Shown here: positions 8,840 to 16,944 of the stretch, in pieces | How positions within the stretch are numbered: the stretch's first letter is position 1 | Layout: each line of letters begins with the position of its first letter | NCBI RefSeq assembly: GCF_000590475.1 | Contig: NZ_CP007441.1 | Coordinates: 3,168,660-3,232,659 of the forward strand | Length of the DNA: 64,000 nucleotides | Source of the DNA: Stutzerimonas stutzeri | GTDB taxonomy: Bacteria; Pseudomonadota; Gammaproteobacteria; Pseudomonadales; Pseudomonadaceae | Direction of reading: 5' to 3' | The notes under the pieces: model-generated | The model's database searches: none | Told to the model about the DNA's origin: nothing | Seen by the model: the letters and a program-made list of their open reading frames with translations, nothing else | Made by a program: the position numbers and the translations under genes

Positions 8840-9307
8840 TTGAGCAACAAACGATATGCCTGCATCGGCCTGAGCAATCCCAAATCGCCGTCCAATGTCG
8901 GCGCGATCATGCGTGCCGCGGGCTGCTATGGCGCCGCCTCGGTGTTCTACACCGGCACCCGGTATGACCGCGCCAAGGATTTCATCACCGACACCAAGAA
9001 AGTCCACCAGGACATTCCGCTGATCAACATTGACGACCTGCGCAAGATCCTCCCGCTCGGCTGCATACCGGTGGCGGTGGAGCTGGTCGAGGGTGCGCGC
9101 GCCCTGCCCCAGTACACCCACCCGGACCGCGCCCTGTATATCTTCGGCGCCGAAGACGGCTCGCTAAGCAAGGAGATCCGTGACTGGTGCGAGGACGTCG
9201 TCTACATTCCCACCAATGGCTGCATGAACCTGGCAGCCACCGTGAACGTGGTGCTCTACGACCGCATGGCCAAGGGCAATAACACCCGCTCCGGTCCTCA
9301 ATTCTGA
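8840..9307 (+). CDS. TrmH/SpoU family RNA methyltransferase
   Basis: A 155-residue minimal SPOUT enzyme that would 2'-O-methylate tRNA or rRNA using SAM. The three knotted-fold motifs are present: NPKSPSNVGAIMRAAGCYG near the N terminus, LYIFGAEDGSLS, and CMNLAATVNVVLYDRM at the C terminus. There is no extra substrate-binding domain, so the target base cannot be assigned. The start is TTG, placed just before SNKRYACIGL; no ATG exists upstream in frame. Confidence 0.88.
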   Translation: MSNKRYACIGLSNPKSPSNVGAIMRAAGCYGAASVFYTGTRYDRAKDFITDTKKVHQDIPLINIDDLRKILPLGCIPVAVELVEGARALPQYTHPDRALYIFGAEDGSLSKEIRDWCEDVVYIPTNGCMNLAATVNVVLYDRMAKGNNTRSGPQF

Positions 9308-9383
9308 AACATCGCTGGCGTCATCGCGATGTTGACCTTCGCTACCCCTACACCTCTCAATTTTGCAAACAGGCCGATAAGAC

Positions 9384-10568
9384 ATGGCACTCGATCCCCT
9401 AACCATGTTGACGCTCACCGTCGCACTCGCGCTGGCGGCTGCGCTGTACCTGGCGATCGAGTGGCATACCGTCCGCGAGTCCTCCCTGCTGTTCTGGAGC
9501 GCAGGCTTTGCCTTGATTACCGTGGGCTCGACGCTGGCCTTACTGCGTGTCAACGGCTTGCTGTTAATCGGCATCTGGTTTGCCAACGGCCTGCTGGTGA
9601 CCGCGCACTGGCTTTTCCTACTAGGGGTTGCCCGGTTTACGGAAGCGCGTCTTGCACGCGCCTGGATTCTGGTGTTCGTCGCCTGGTTCGCACTGCTGCT
9701 TCTGCCTGGCGAACAGCCGTGGTCGAAGGTCATCCTGCTGCTCAATTCTTTTCTGGTGGCGCTGCTAACGCTCAAGGCCAGCGTGCTGCTGCGCCCGCAC
9801 GCCAAATCGCTAGGCGCGGGCGCGGCGCAGCTACGTTATGTGCTGTTGGGGCACAGCCTGTTTTACTTCGCCAAGATGATACCGGCGCTCGTGCCAGGCA
9901 CGCTGATCGAGCTTGCCGCTTTCCGGGGCAGGATCATCCAGATTTCGCTGGTCGAAGGGGTGATGGCGATCATGCTGATTGCGCTGTCGATGACCGGTAC
10001 CGTGCGCTACCGCCGGGAGAAGCGAATAGCGCGGCTGGCCGCGCGGGACCCACTGACCGCCATGTACAACAGGCGCGCCCTGGAGGCTCGGGCTCCGCGC
10101 CTGCTAAGCGAGGTGTCCCCAACCCGTCCGGGGGCACTGCTGCTGATCGATATCGATAACTTCAAACTGATCAACGATCTGCACGGGCATACGGCGGGCG
10201 ACCGATTGCTCGTCGCCCTGGGCGAAATGATACGTCTGACCCTGCCCGCAGGCGCGCTGGCGGCTCGCCTGGGCGGCGATGAGTTCGTGATTTTGCTGAG
10301 CGACGCGTCCCATGCGCGAATCGTGCAGCTGGGCGATGTACTGCGCAAACAGTTCCATGACACAGCGGCTCAAGCTTTCACCACACCGGAGCCCGTCACC
10401 TTGAGCATCGGCGTCAGTGTGTTCGATCAGCCTCCAGCCAGCCTGGCGGCGCTGATCGAGCAAGGTGATGTTGCGCTCTACGAGTCCAAGCGTGGCGGGC
10501 GAAACAGTATCCGCCTGGTTGATCGCACCCTGACAAACCAAGCCGCGCCCGGCACTGATCTGCAATAA
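9384..10568 (+). CDS. Membrane-bound diguanylate cyclase (GGDEF)
   Basis: A 394-residue protein with about six hydrophobic helices in residues 1-215 and a C-terminal GGDEF domain. It would make cyclic di-GMP from two GTP. The domain shows RDPLTAMYNRRAL, LLLIDIDNFKLINDLHGHTAGDRLL and the intact RLGGDEFVILL signature at about residues 294-304. The RxxD inhibitory site usually found just before GGDEF is missing (LPAGALAA is there instead), so product inhibition may be weak. No EAL domain is present. The membrane part is not a recognised sensor family. Confidence 0.92.
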   Translation: MALDPLTMLTLTVALALAAALYLAIEWHTVRESSLLFWSAGFALITVGSTLALLRVNGLLLIGIWFANGLLVTAHWLFLLGVARFTEARLARAWILVFVAWFALLLLPGEQPWSKVILLLNSFLVALLTLKASVLLRPHAKSLGAGAAQLRYVLLGHSLFYFAKMIPALVPGTLIELAAFRGRIIQISLVEGVMAIMLIALSMTGTVRYRREKRIARLAARDPLTAMYNRRALEARAPRLLSEVSPTRPGALLLIDIDNFKLINDLHGHTAGDRLLVALGEMIRLTLPAGALAARLGGDEFVILLSDASHARIVQLGDVLRKQFHDTAAQAFTTPEPVTLSIGVSVFDQPPASLAALIEQGDVALYESKRGGRNSIRLVDRTLTNQAAPGTDLQ

Positions 10569-10687
10569 CCGTCTGACGGCACACGACGGCGCATGCTCGC
10601 CTTAGCGAAACACCTTGAACGCAACGCGTACAAGGCGGAGCTGTGTGCCACTCTGTGGGTCACGTGGACCGGCTCAAGTACCGCCGA

Positions 10688-11425
10688 TCAGGAAATATCA
10701 ATCTGATACCGAAACCCTTCAGCCGCCGCGCGGGACATACGGTATTCCAGCGCAGACCGGTCATAGCCCAGGGCCGTGCGCTCGATGATGACCACCGGAG
10801 CGCCCTTCTCGATCGACAGGGTTTTCGCCACGGCGCTGTCGGCGGAGCCGACGGTGAGGGTTTCTTTGGCCGAGGCGATGCATTGACCGCACTGCTCTTC
10901 ATAGAACGGATAAAGCAGTTCGCCGAAATTTTCGGAATCGATTTCCAGCAGCGCACCGAAGCGCGTGGCGGGCAGCCAGATCTCCTCGTGGAAGAGCGTG
11001 CGGCCTTCGACCATACGCAAACGTTCCATATGCACGACCTGCTCGCCCTTACCCAGCTCTAGCGCCGTCGCTACTCTCTGCGACGGCTGTTGCAGCGTCT
11101 TGGACAAAATCCGGCTGGTAGGTATCTCGCGCCCGCCGCTCGCATTCACTTGTCGGAAAAAGCGCGCCAGTGAGGACTCGAAGTTGGGTCTGCGGACGAA
11201 GGTGCCACGCCCCTGGCTGCGCAATAGCAGGCCTTCATTGACCAGCGTATCCACGGCTTTGCGCACCGTGCCAATGGCCACGCCGTAGAGCTTGGTCAGT
11301 TCGGCTTCGGTCGGAATGGGCGCACCGGGCGTCCACTCACCAGCCGCAATTTTGGCCAGCATTTCTTCGCGCAGGCGCTGATAGAGCGGCAAGCGCTCGT
11401 CGTATCCGAGTGTCGAAGCATTCAT
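10688..11425 (-). CDS. GntR family regulator with UTRA domain
   Basis: A 245-residue HutC-type repressor. The N-terminal winged helix is LPLYQRLREEMLAKIAAGEWTPGAPIPTEAELTKLYGVAIGTVRKAVDTLVNEGLL, then GRGTFV, followed by the UTRA effector-binding domain from about residue 90 (RILSKTLQ, LRMVEGRTLFHEEIWLP, AFF-like FYEEQ and the closing ALEYRMS). UTRA domains bind small metabolites. It is divergent from the amidohydrolase/MatC genes, with an AT-rich dyad-containing gap between them, so it most likely represses that operon until its substrate appears. Confidence 0.92.
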   Translation of the reverse strand: MNASTLGYDERLPLYQRLREEMLAKIAAGEWTPGAPIPTEAELTKLYGVAIGTVRKAVDTLVNEGLLLRSQGRGTFVRRPNFESSLARFFRQVNASGGREIPTSRILSKTLQQPSQRVATALELGKGEQVVHMERLRMVEGRTLFHEEIWLPATRFGALLEIDSENFGELLYPFYEEQCGQCIASAKETLTVGSADSAVAKTLSIEKGAPVVIIERTALGYDRSALEYRMSRAAAEGFRYQIDIS

Positions 11426-11481
11426 TTTTTACCGGTCCTGTTCCGCAGCGCAATCACTCTACCATTGACCCGTGGATTGAC

Positions 11482-11537
11482 AGATATCTACCGCTGCATA
11501 TATGGTCATCTATTCATATATATGACTAGATATCAGT
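11482..11537. promoter_or_regulatory. Candidate GntR operator/promoter region
   Basis: An AT-rich stretch in a GC-rich genome, between the divergent GntR and amidohydrolase genes. It holds AGATATCT at 11482-11489, a GTCAT/ATGAC dyad (11505-11509 and 11522-11526) and AGATATC again at 11528-11534. Dyads of this size are typical GntR targets. The assignment rests on position and symmetry only. Confidence 0.4.
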
Positions 11538-11634
11538 ACAAATAAGACAGCGAGCTCCGGCTTGCGTTTCGCGACCTGACGTCAAAAGACGAAAGGCGCT
11601 TGTCACAACAACAATCGACCAGGTTTATCTGCTT

Positions 11635-12471
11635 ATGACCGGCCTTCAACCGCCCGCCCTAACCGGCGTGGACACTCACGCTCACACCTTTCTCCAAGAC
11701 CTGCCGATGGCGCCGGAGCGTCGCTACAGCCCGCATTACGATGCACGGGTGGAGCAATATCTCGAGCATCTCGATCGCAACGGACTGTCGCATGGCGTGC
11801 TGATCCAGCCGAGCTTTCTGGGGACCGACAACCGGTTCATGCTCGATGCGCTCCGCCGCTATCCACAGCGCCTGCGTGCCGTGGCGGTGGTCGACGTGGA
11901 TATCAGCGAGACGCAGCTGGACGAACTGGCCGCGGCCGGGGTGGTGGGTATTCGCCTGAACCTCATTGGCAAGAACCTGAGCGATTACGCCGGCCCTGCC
12001 TGGGCGGCGCTGTTCGAGCGGTTGGCGGCGCGGAGCTGGCAAGTGGAGATCCAGCGCGGTATCGACGATGTGGCGCTGATCGTGCCGTCGATCCTGGGAT
12101 GCGGCAGCGTCCAGGTGGTCATTGACCATTTCGGCCTGCCGACCGGTGGCATTGATGACAGCAAGCCCAACCACAAGGCTTTTCTTGAACTGCTCGGAGA
12201 CGAGCGCGTATGGCTCAAACTTTCGGCGCCCTACCGCAGCCGGTCGGGCCTGGCCCAGGCATCTCGGGTACTGGCGCAGGTGCGTGAGGCCAGCGGCGGC
12301 ATCGAGCGATTCCTCTGGGGCAGCGACTGGCCCAACACCCAGTTCGAAGATCAGACCGACTACGACCGGCAGGTCGCCTTCATCGAGGCACTGTTGCCGG
12401 ACGCCGGTGAGCGCGCCCAGGTGCTGATGGATAACCCGGCGAAGCTGTTCGGCTTCGACGTTTCCCGCTAA
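11635..12471 (+). CDS. Amidohydrolase family protein (PDC hydrolase-like)
   Basis: A 278-residue amidohydrolase_2 (TIM-barrel metal hydrolase). It shows the N-terminal metal-binding VDTHAHTF, then GVLIQPSFLGTDNRFML, GIRLNLIGK, VVIDHFGLPTGG and LWGSDWPNTQFE with the catalytic Asp. This resembles the 2-pyrone-4,6-dicarboxylate lactonase group, which opens lactones or carboxylated rings. The transporter gene starts 30 bp downstream, so the substrate is probably a carboxylate or its lactone brought in by that carrier. The ribosome site is weak. Confidence 0.88.
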   Translation: MTGLQPPALTGVDTHAHTFLQDLPMAPERRYSPHYDARVEQYLEHLDRNGLSHGVLIQPSFLGTDNRFMLDALRRYPQRLRAVAVVDVDISETQLDELAAAGVVGIRLNLIGKNLSDYAGPAWAALFERLAARSWQVEIQRGIDDVALIVPSILGCGSVQVVIDHFGLPTGGIDDSKPNHKAFLELLGDERVWLKLSAPYRSRSGLAQASRVLAQVREASGGIERFLWGSDWPNTQFEDQTDYDRQVAFIEALLPDAGERAQVLMDNPAKLFGFDVSR

Positions 12472-12501
12472 ACGATCCATAACAACAACAGGACATTTCA
12501 C

Positions 12502-13803
12502 ATGATGAGCATGCTCGTCGTCGGGGCCATCGTCGTCGCCGTCGCCCTTGGCTACAAGACCAAGATCAACATCGGTCTGTTCGCCATCGCCTTCGCCTAC
12601 CTGATTGGTTGTTTCGGTATGGGCCTCAGCCCGTCCGAGGTCATCAGCATGTGGCCGTTGAAGATTTTCTTCATCATCTTCTCGGTCTGCCTGTTCTACA
12701 GCTTCGCCACGGTCAATGGCACCCTGGAAAAGCTGGCTGAGCATCTGATCTATCACTGCCGATCGGTGCCGCAGCTGTTGCCGTTCGCGGTCTTCTTCAC
12801 CGCGACGGTCATTTCGGCGATGGGCGCCGGTTACTACACGGTCCTGGCCTTCATGGCGCCGATCACCCTGCTGCTGTGCGAGCGCACCGGCATGAGCCTG
12901 ATCGCCGGCGGGATGGCAGTGAACTATGGCGCCTTGAGCGGTGCCAACTTCGTTTCCAGCCAGAGCGGCATCATCTTCCGCGGCTTGATGGTCAACGCCG
13001 GCATCCCGGAAAACGAGGCGTTCATCAATGCGGCGGGGATTTTCGTCAGCACCCTGGTGATCCCACTGCTGGTCATCTCCGTGCTGGTGTTCCTGACCGG
13101 GCATGGCAAGGCGATGAAGGCATCGGCCTATGTGGCGACCGAGCCAACGCCGCTAAACCGGGAGCAGAAGATCACGCTGTGGCTGACGCTGACGATGATG
13201 GCAATCGTCCTGGCGGCACCGATCGCACACATCGCCCTGCCCGATAACACGACCATCAGCTTCATTAATTCAAAGATGGACATCGGCCTGATTGCCAGCC
13301 TGTTCTCGGTCATCGCGCTGCTGCTGAAACTGGGCGACGAGCGCAAGGCCATGGCCTCGGTGCCCTGGGCCACGCTGATCATGATCTGTGGCGTGGGCAT
13401 GCTCATTTCGGTCGCCATCAAGGCCGGTACTATTGCTGTACTGGCGTCGTGGATGGGTAACAGCATTCCGCCGATCATGGTGCCGATCGTCTTCGGCGTG
13501 GTCGCGGCGTTCATGTCGCTGTTCTCCAGCACCCTGGGCGTGGTCACGCCAGCGCTGTTCCCGATGGTGCCGCCGATCGCCACGGCACTCGGGATCGATC
13601 CGATAGTCCTGTTTATCGCCATCGTTGTCGGTGCACAGGCCACCTCAATCTCGCCGTTCTCCTCCGGTGGCAGCTTGATCCTTGGCTCCTGTCCGACGGA
13701 GCAGAGCCGCACATCGCTATTCCCGCAGTTGCTGTTCCGCGCCGCGCCCCTGGGCTTCGTCGCGGCCCTGATCTTCAACGCGCTGCTGACCTTCGTCTAC
13801 TGA
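12502..13803 (+). CDS. SLC13/MatC-like dicarboxylate carrier
   Basis: A 433-residue inner-membrane transporter with about 11-12 hydrophobic helices. The N-terminal part (LVVGAIVVAVALGYKTKINIG) and the paired half-repeats with NYGALSGANFVSSQSG and later FSPFSSGGSLILG-type turns match the MatC/ion-transporter superfamily, which moves malonate and other dicarboxylates. Two ATG codons are in tandem (12502, 12505) with AGGA upstream. It is co-directional with the amidohydrolase (30-bp gap) and followed by a hairpin, so the two genes probably form one operon under the GntR protein. Confidence 0.88.
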   Translation: MMSMLVVGAIVVAVALGYKTKINIGLFAIAFAYLIGCFGMGLSPSEVISMWPLKIFFIIFSVCLFYSFATVNGTLEKLAEHLIYHCRSVPQLLPFAVFFTATVISAMGAGYYTVLAFMAPITLLLCERTGMSLIAGGMAVNYGALSGANFVSSQSGIIFRGLMVNAGIPENEAFINAAGIFVSTLVIPLLVISVLVFLTGHGKAMKASAYVATEPTPLNREQKITLWLTLTMMAIVLAAPIAHIALPDNTTISFINSKMDIGLIASLFSVIALLLKLGDERKAMASVPWATLIMICGVGMLISVAIKAGTIAVLASWMGNSIPPIMVPIVFGVVAAFMSLFSSTLGVVTPALFPMVPPIATALGIDPIVLFIAIVVGAQATSISPFSSGGSLILGSCPTEQSRTSLFPQLLFRAAPLGFVAALIFNALLTFVY

Positions 13804-13815
13804 CCCCTCGCGATA

Positions 13816-13836
13816 GCCCGGTGCTCGGCACCGGGC
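13816..13836 (+). terminator. Hairpin after the MatC-like gene
   Basis: GCCCGGTGC and GCACCGGGC form a perfect 9-bp stem with a TCG loop, 13 bp after the transporter stop. No T-run follows, so termination would be imperfect or Rho-assisted. Confidence 0.55.
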
Positions 13837-13915
13837 AGCACCTGCCCTCTGCGCGCAAGGCAATGCCAAGACCTATCGGCACCAGAACCCATTTATGGAC
13901 AGGAGAAAACACTTA

Positions 13916-15838
13916 ATGAAGAACTGGTTTGCCGATCTCAGCATGACCAGGAAGCTGGCGATCGGCTTCGGCTCGGTACTGTTGCTCACCGCCACATTGG
14001 CCGTTTATGGCTGGCTCAGCCTCGGCAAAGTGACCCACCGCGGCGAGCTGATGGCACAGATCGCTTCGCTGAACGAAGCGCTGGGCGAGCTGAGAGTTGC
14101 GCGCCTGCAATACATGCTCGACAACGGTGATGAAAAATCGGCCGAGGCCGTGAATGAGGCGCTGAATCGGTTTGCAGCGCGGCTCGAGGAGGTCTCGCCA
14201 AATTTCTCCGACCCCGAAAACATGGCGCGCCTACGCAAGCAAGGTGAGCAGATCCAGGGCTACCGCGCTTCGCTGATGAAGATGCGCGATGCCTATGCTG
14301 CCGGCACTGCAGCCCGAGCGGACATGGGCAAGCATGCAGCGCTCGCCAGCGAGCCCATCGATGCCATGGGCAAGGCGGTGGAGCGGATGCCGGCCGACGC
14401 TGAAAACCGCTACGCGGGGCTCAAGGCGATCTCTGAGCTGCGCATGAATTGGCAGTTGGTGCGCTACCAGATGCGTGGCTACAACACGACGCCCACCCTC
14501 GAAGTCGCGGCAAAGGTCGAGCAGCAAATTTCCCAGGCTCGGCAATCCGCCGCGCGCCTGAAAGCCGTGCTCGGGGAGAGCTTTTCCGCTCAGGTGGCTA
14601 TCACCGAGCAGGCGCTGGACGGGTATCTGGTCGCGCTGAAAGCGGTGGTCGCTCAAACCGAAGCGATTGCAGCGGCACGTCAGGACATGGCGAGCCAGAC
14701 CGCCGAAATCAGCCGTCTCAGCCAGGCCCTGACCCAAGCCCAGGATGCCAGACGTGCGAATGAGACCGCACAGGCCCGGCTCACCCAGATGACGGTTGCC
14801 GTGCTGGCCTTACTCATCGGCATGCTTGCCGCCTGGCTGATCACACGGCAGATTACCCAGCCTCTGGCAGACACGCTTGCGGTCGTCCGCAATATTGCTG
14901 CGGGTAATTTGACCGACCAACGCCACATCGAGCGCAAGGATGAAATGGGGGCGCTACAGCAGGGCGTGATGGGCATGGCGGCGACCTTGCGTGAGCTCAT
15001 CAGCGGTATCCGTGACAGCGTGACGCAAATGGCCAGTGCCGCTGAGCAATTGTCGGCTATCACCGAGCAGACCAGCGTCGGCATGAACGGTCAGAAGATC
15101 GAGACCGATCAGGTCGCAACGGCGATGCATGAGATGTCTGCCACGGTGCATGAAGTCGCGCGCAATGCCGAAGATGCTTCGCAAGCCGCCAGTGACGCGG
15201 ATCGCGAAGCGCGTGCGGGCGATGCGGTGGTGTCCGAGGCGATTACCCAGATCGAACGGCTGTCCCAGGAAATGCTGCGTTCCACCGAAGCCATGGCCAA
15301 GCTTGAGTCCGAAAGCAACCGAATCGGCAGTGTGATGGACGTGATCAAGGCGGTGGCCGAGCAAACCAACCTGCTGGCCCTCAATGCGGCGATCGAGGCT
15401 GCACGTGCCGGTGAAGCGGGACGTGGCTTCGCCGTGGTCGCCGACGAGGTTCGCGGTCTGGCTCAGCGCACACAGAAATCGACCGAAGAAATTGAGCAGC
15501 TGGTTGCCGGCTTGCAACAGGGCACGCAACAGGTGGCCGTCGCCATGCAGAACAGCCACAACCTGACCGAAAGCAGCGTCGAATTGACGCGCAAAGCCGG
15601 ACTGGCGCTCACTGACATCACCTCGAAGGTCGCGAACATTCAGGCGATGAACCAGCAGATCGCCGCCGCGGCCGAAGAGCAAGGCGCGGTCGCCGAAGAG
15701 ATCAGCCGCAGCGTGATCAATGTGCGCGACATCTCCGAGCAGACTGCAACGGCCAGTGACGAGACCGCCGCATCGAGTGTCGAACTGGCTCGCCTTGGCA
15801 GCGAATTGCAGGCGATGGTCAGCCGCTTCCGCGTATAG
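13916..15838 (+). CDS. Methyl-accepting chemotaxis protein, HBM-type sensor
   Basis: A 640-residue transmembrane chemoreceptor. TM1 is near residues 11-31, followed by about 250 residues of helical periplasmic sensor. TM2 (VAVLALLIGMLAAWLIT, about 292-308), HAMP and the long cytoplasmic coiled coil follow, with the conserved hairpin tip EQTNLLALNAAIEAARAGE at about 481-499. A 250-residue all-helical sensor fits the helical bimodular (HBM) class. Known HBM receptors in Pseudomonas detect organic acids such as TCA intermediates, so a carboxylate ligand shared with the upstream carrier is a fair guess. The ATG at 13916 is preferred over 13895 because AGGAGA lies 9 bp before it. Confidence 0.93.
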   Translation: MKNWFADLSMTRKLAIGFGSVLLLTATLAVYGWLSLGKVTHRGELMAQIASLNEALGELRVARLQYMLDNGDEKSAEAVNEALNRFAARLEEVSPNFSDPENMARLRKQGEQIQGYRASLMKMRDAYAAGTAARADMGKHAALASEPIDAMGKAVERMPADAENRYAGLKAISELRMNWQLVRYQMRGYNTTPTLEVAAKVEQQISQARQSAARLKAVLGESFSAQVAITEQALDGYLVALKAVVAQTEAIAAARQDMASQTAEISRLSQALTQAQDARRANETAQARLTQMTVAVLALLIGMLAAWLITRQITQPLADTLAVVRNIAAGNLTDQRHIERKDEMGALQQGVMGMAATLRELISGIRDSVTQMASAAEQLSAITEQTSVGMNGQKIETDQVATAMHEMSATVHEVARNAEDASQAASDADREARAGDAVVSEAITQIERLSQEMLRSTEAMAKLESESNRIGSVMDVIKAVAEQTNLLALNAAIEAARAGEAGRGFAVVADEVRGLAQRTQKSTEEIEQLVAGLQQGTQQVAVAMQNSHNLTESSVELTRKAGLALTDITSKVANIQAMNQQIAAAAEEQGAVAEEISRSVINVRDISEQTATASDETAASSVELARLGSELQAMVSRFRV

Positions 15839-15850
15839 GGCGGCGCGTGT

Positions 15851-15878
15851 CGCTCAGCATGCGACCTCATGCTGAGCG
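15851..15878 (+). terminator. Hairpin after the chemoreceptor gene
   Basis: CGCTCAGCATG and CATGCTGAGCG form a perfect 11-bp stem with a 6-base loop, starting 12 bp after the chemoreceptor stop. It is a probable transcription end, without a clear T-tract. Confidence 0.6.
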
Positions 15879-15980
15879 GCCCCAACCGAAGACGCCAGGC
15901 TAGCCGTGGGACGGCGCTCGGCCAAACCGCGGTCACGACTTTTTTTCTTGAAATATTATGTAAAAACAGAGCCTTACTCC

Positions 15981-16004
15981 GTCTATACCGGCAGATATAT
16001 AGAC
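15981..16004. promoter_or_regulatory. Inverted repeat upstream of SDR/EutH genes
   Basis: GTCTATA and TATAGAC, perfect 7-bp arms with a 10-base spacer, lie in an AT-rich stretch 69 bp before the SDR start. It could be the operator for the LuxR protein encoded downstream. This rests on symmetry and position only. Confidence 0.35.
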
Positions 16005-16072
16005 ACCTGCAACCACTCTCCCTAGCGTGACGTCGACACCTGCTTTCGGGTTTACACGTAGGAGAGACGCTA

Positions 16073-16837
16073 ATGGGTCGACTGAACGGCAAGGTTGCAC
16101 TGATTACCGGAGGGGCCGGCGGTTGCGGGCTGGCCACTGCAGAACTGTTCGCCGAGCAAGGCGCCAAAGTGGCCATCCTGGATCTTCCAGGCAGCAATGG
16201 CGAGGCGGCGGCTGAACGCATCAATGAGGCCGGCGGCGAGGCCTGCTTCGTGCCCGCGGACGTTTCCGTCGCCGACCAGGTCCATCGGGCAGTGCGGCAG
16301 GCTCAGGAGCGATTCGGCCCGATCACGGTGCTGATGAACCATGCTGGGACCATCTCCGCCGGGCCTTTTCTCGAAACCAGTGAAGCGGACTGGGACCGGC
16401 TGATGAGCATCAACGTGAAAGGCATGTTCCTGGTCACCAAGGCCGTTCTGCCGCAGATGCTCGAGGCCGGTGGTGGCAGCATTATCTGCACGTCGTCGAT
16501 TTCCGCAGTGGCCGGTACGCCCATGGAAGTGCTGTATTGCACCACAAAAGGCGCCTGTCACATGTTCGCCCGTGCCATTGCGGTCGAATACCGCGACCAG
16601 AACATACGCAGCAACGCGATCTGCCCAGGGTTTATCGCTACCGCCCACGGGCAACGCGAGCTGGAGTTGCTTCGCGGTTTCGGTGTGTCGGTTTCCGATC
16701 AGGATATTCATGCCATGCAGGGGCGCCTGTGTGAGCCGAAGGAAGTGGCCTCGGCTGCGCTGTTCCTTGCCAGTGACGAATCCAGTTTCATAAACGGCAC
16801 CCACCTGTTCGTGGACAACGGCTACACCGCGCTATAG
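16073..16837 (+). CDS. SDR family oxidoreductase
   Basis: A 254-residue classical short-chain dehydrogenase using NAD(P). It has the TGGAGGCGLATAELF cofactor turn, a NHAG motif in place of the usual NNAG, catalytic Ser in TSSIS, YCTTKG with the catalytic Tyr/Lys, and PGFIAT after it. It would interconvert an alcohol and a carbonyl. AGGAG precedes the ATG. The EutH-like permease gene follows 107 bp downstream on the same strand, suggesting that the permease brings in the substrate (an amino-alcohol or alcohol, by inference). Confidence 0.9.
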   Translation: MGRLNGKVALITGGAGGCGLATAELFAEQGAKVAILDLPGSNGEAAAERINEAGGEACFVPADVSVADQVHRAVRQAQERFGPITVLMNHAGTISAGPFLETSEADWDRLMSINVKGMFLVTKAVLPQMLEAGGGSIICTSSISAVAGTPMEVLYCTTKGACHMFARAIAVEYRDQNIRSNAICPGFIATAHGQRELELLRGFGVSVSDQDIHAMQGRLCEPKEVASAALFLASDESSFINGTHLFVDNGYTAL

Positions 16838-16944
16838 CTCACTCAAACAGGGTCACTCCATAAGAATACGACCCTTAGAAGCCTGCTGTTTTTAGCTTTT
16901 GCTACTGCCAAAACAACAACCTTCAACATTAGATTGAGGCAGCT

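Noticed and set aside
11659..13104. 481-residue ORF antisense to the amidohydrolase and carrier
   Set aside because: Shadow of two real genes; composition is His/Gln/Asp-rich with no fold-like pattern.
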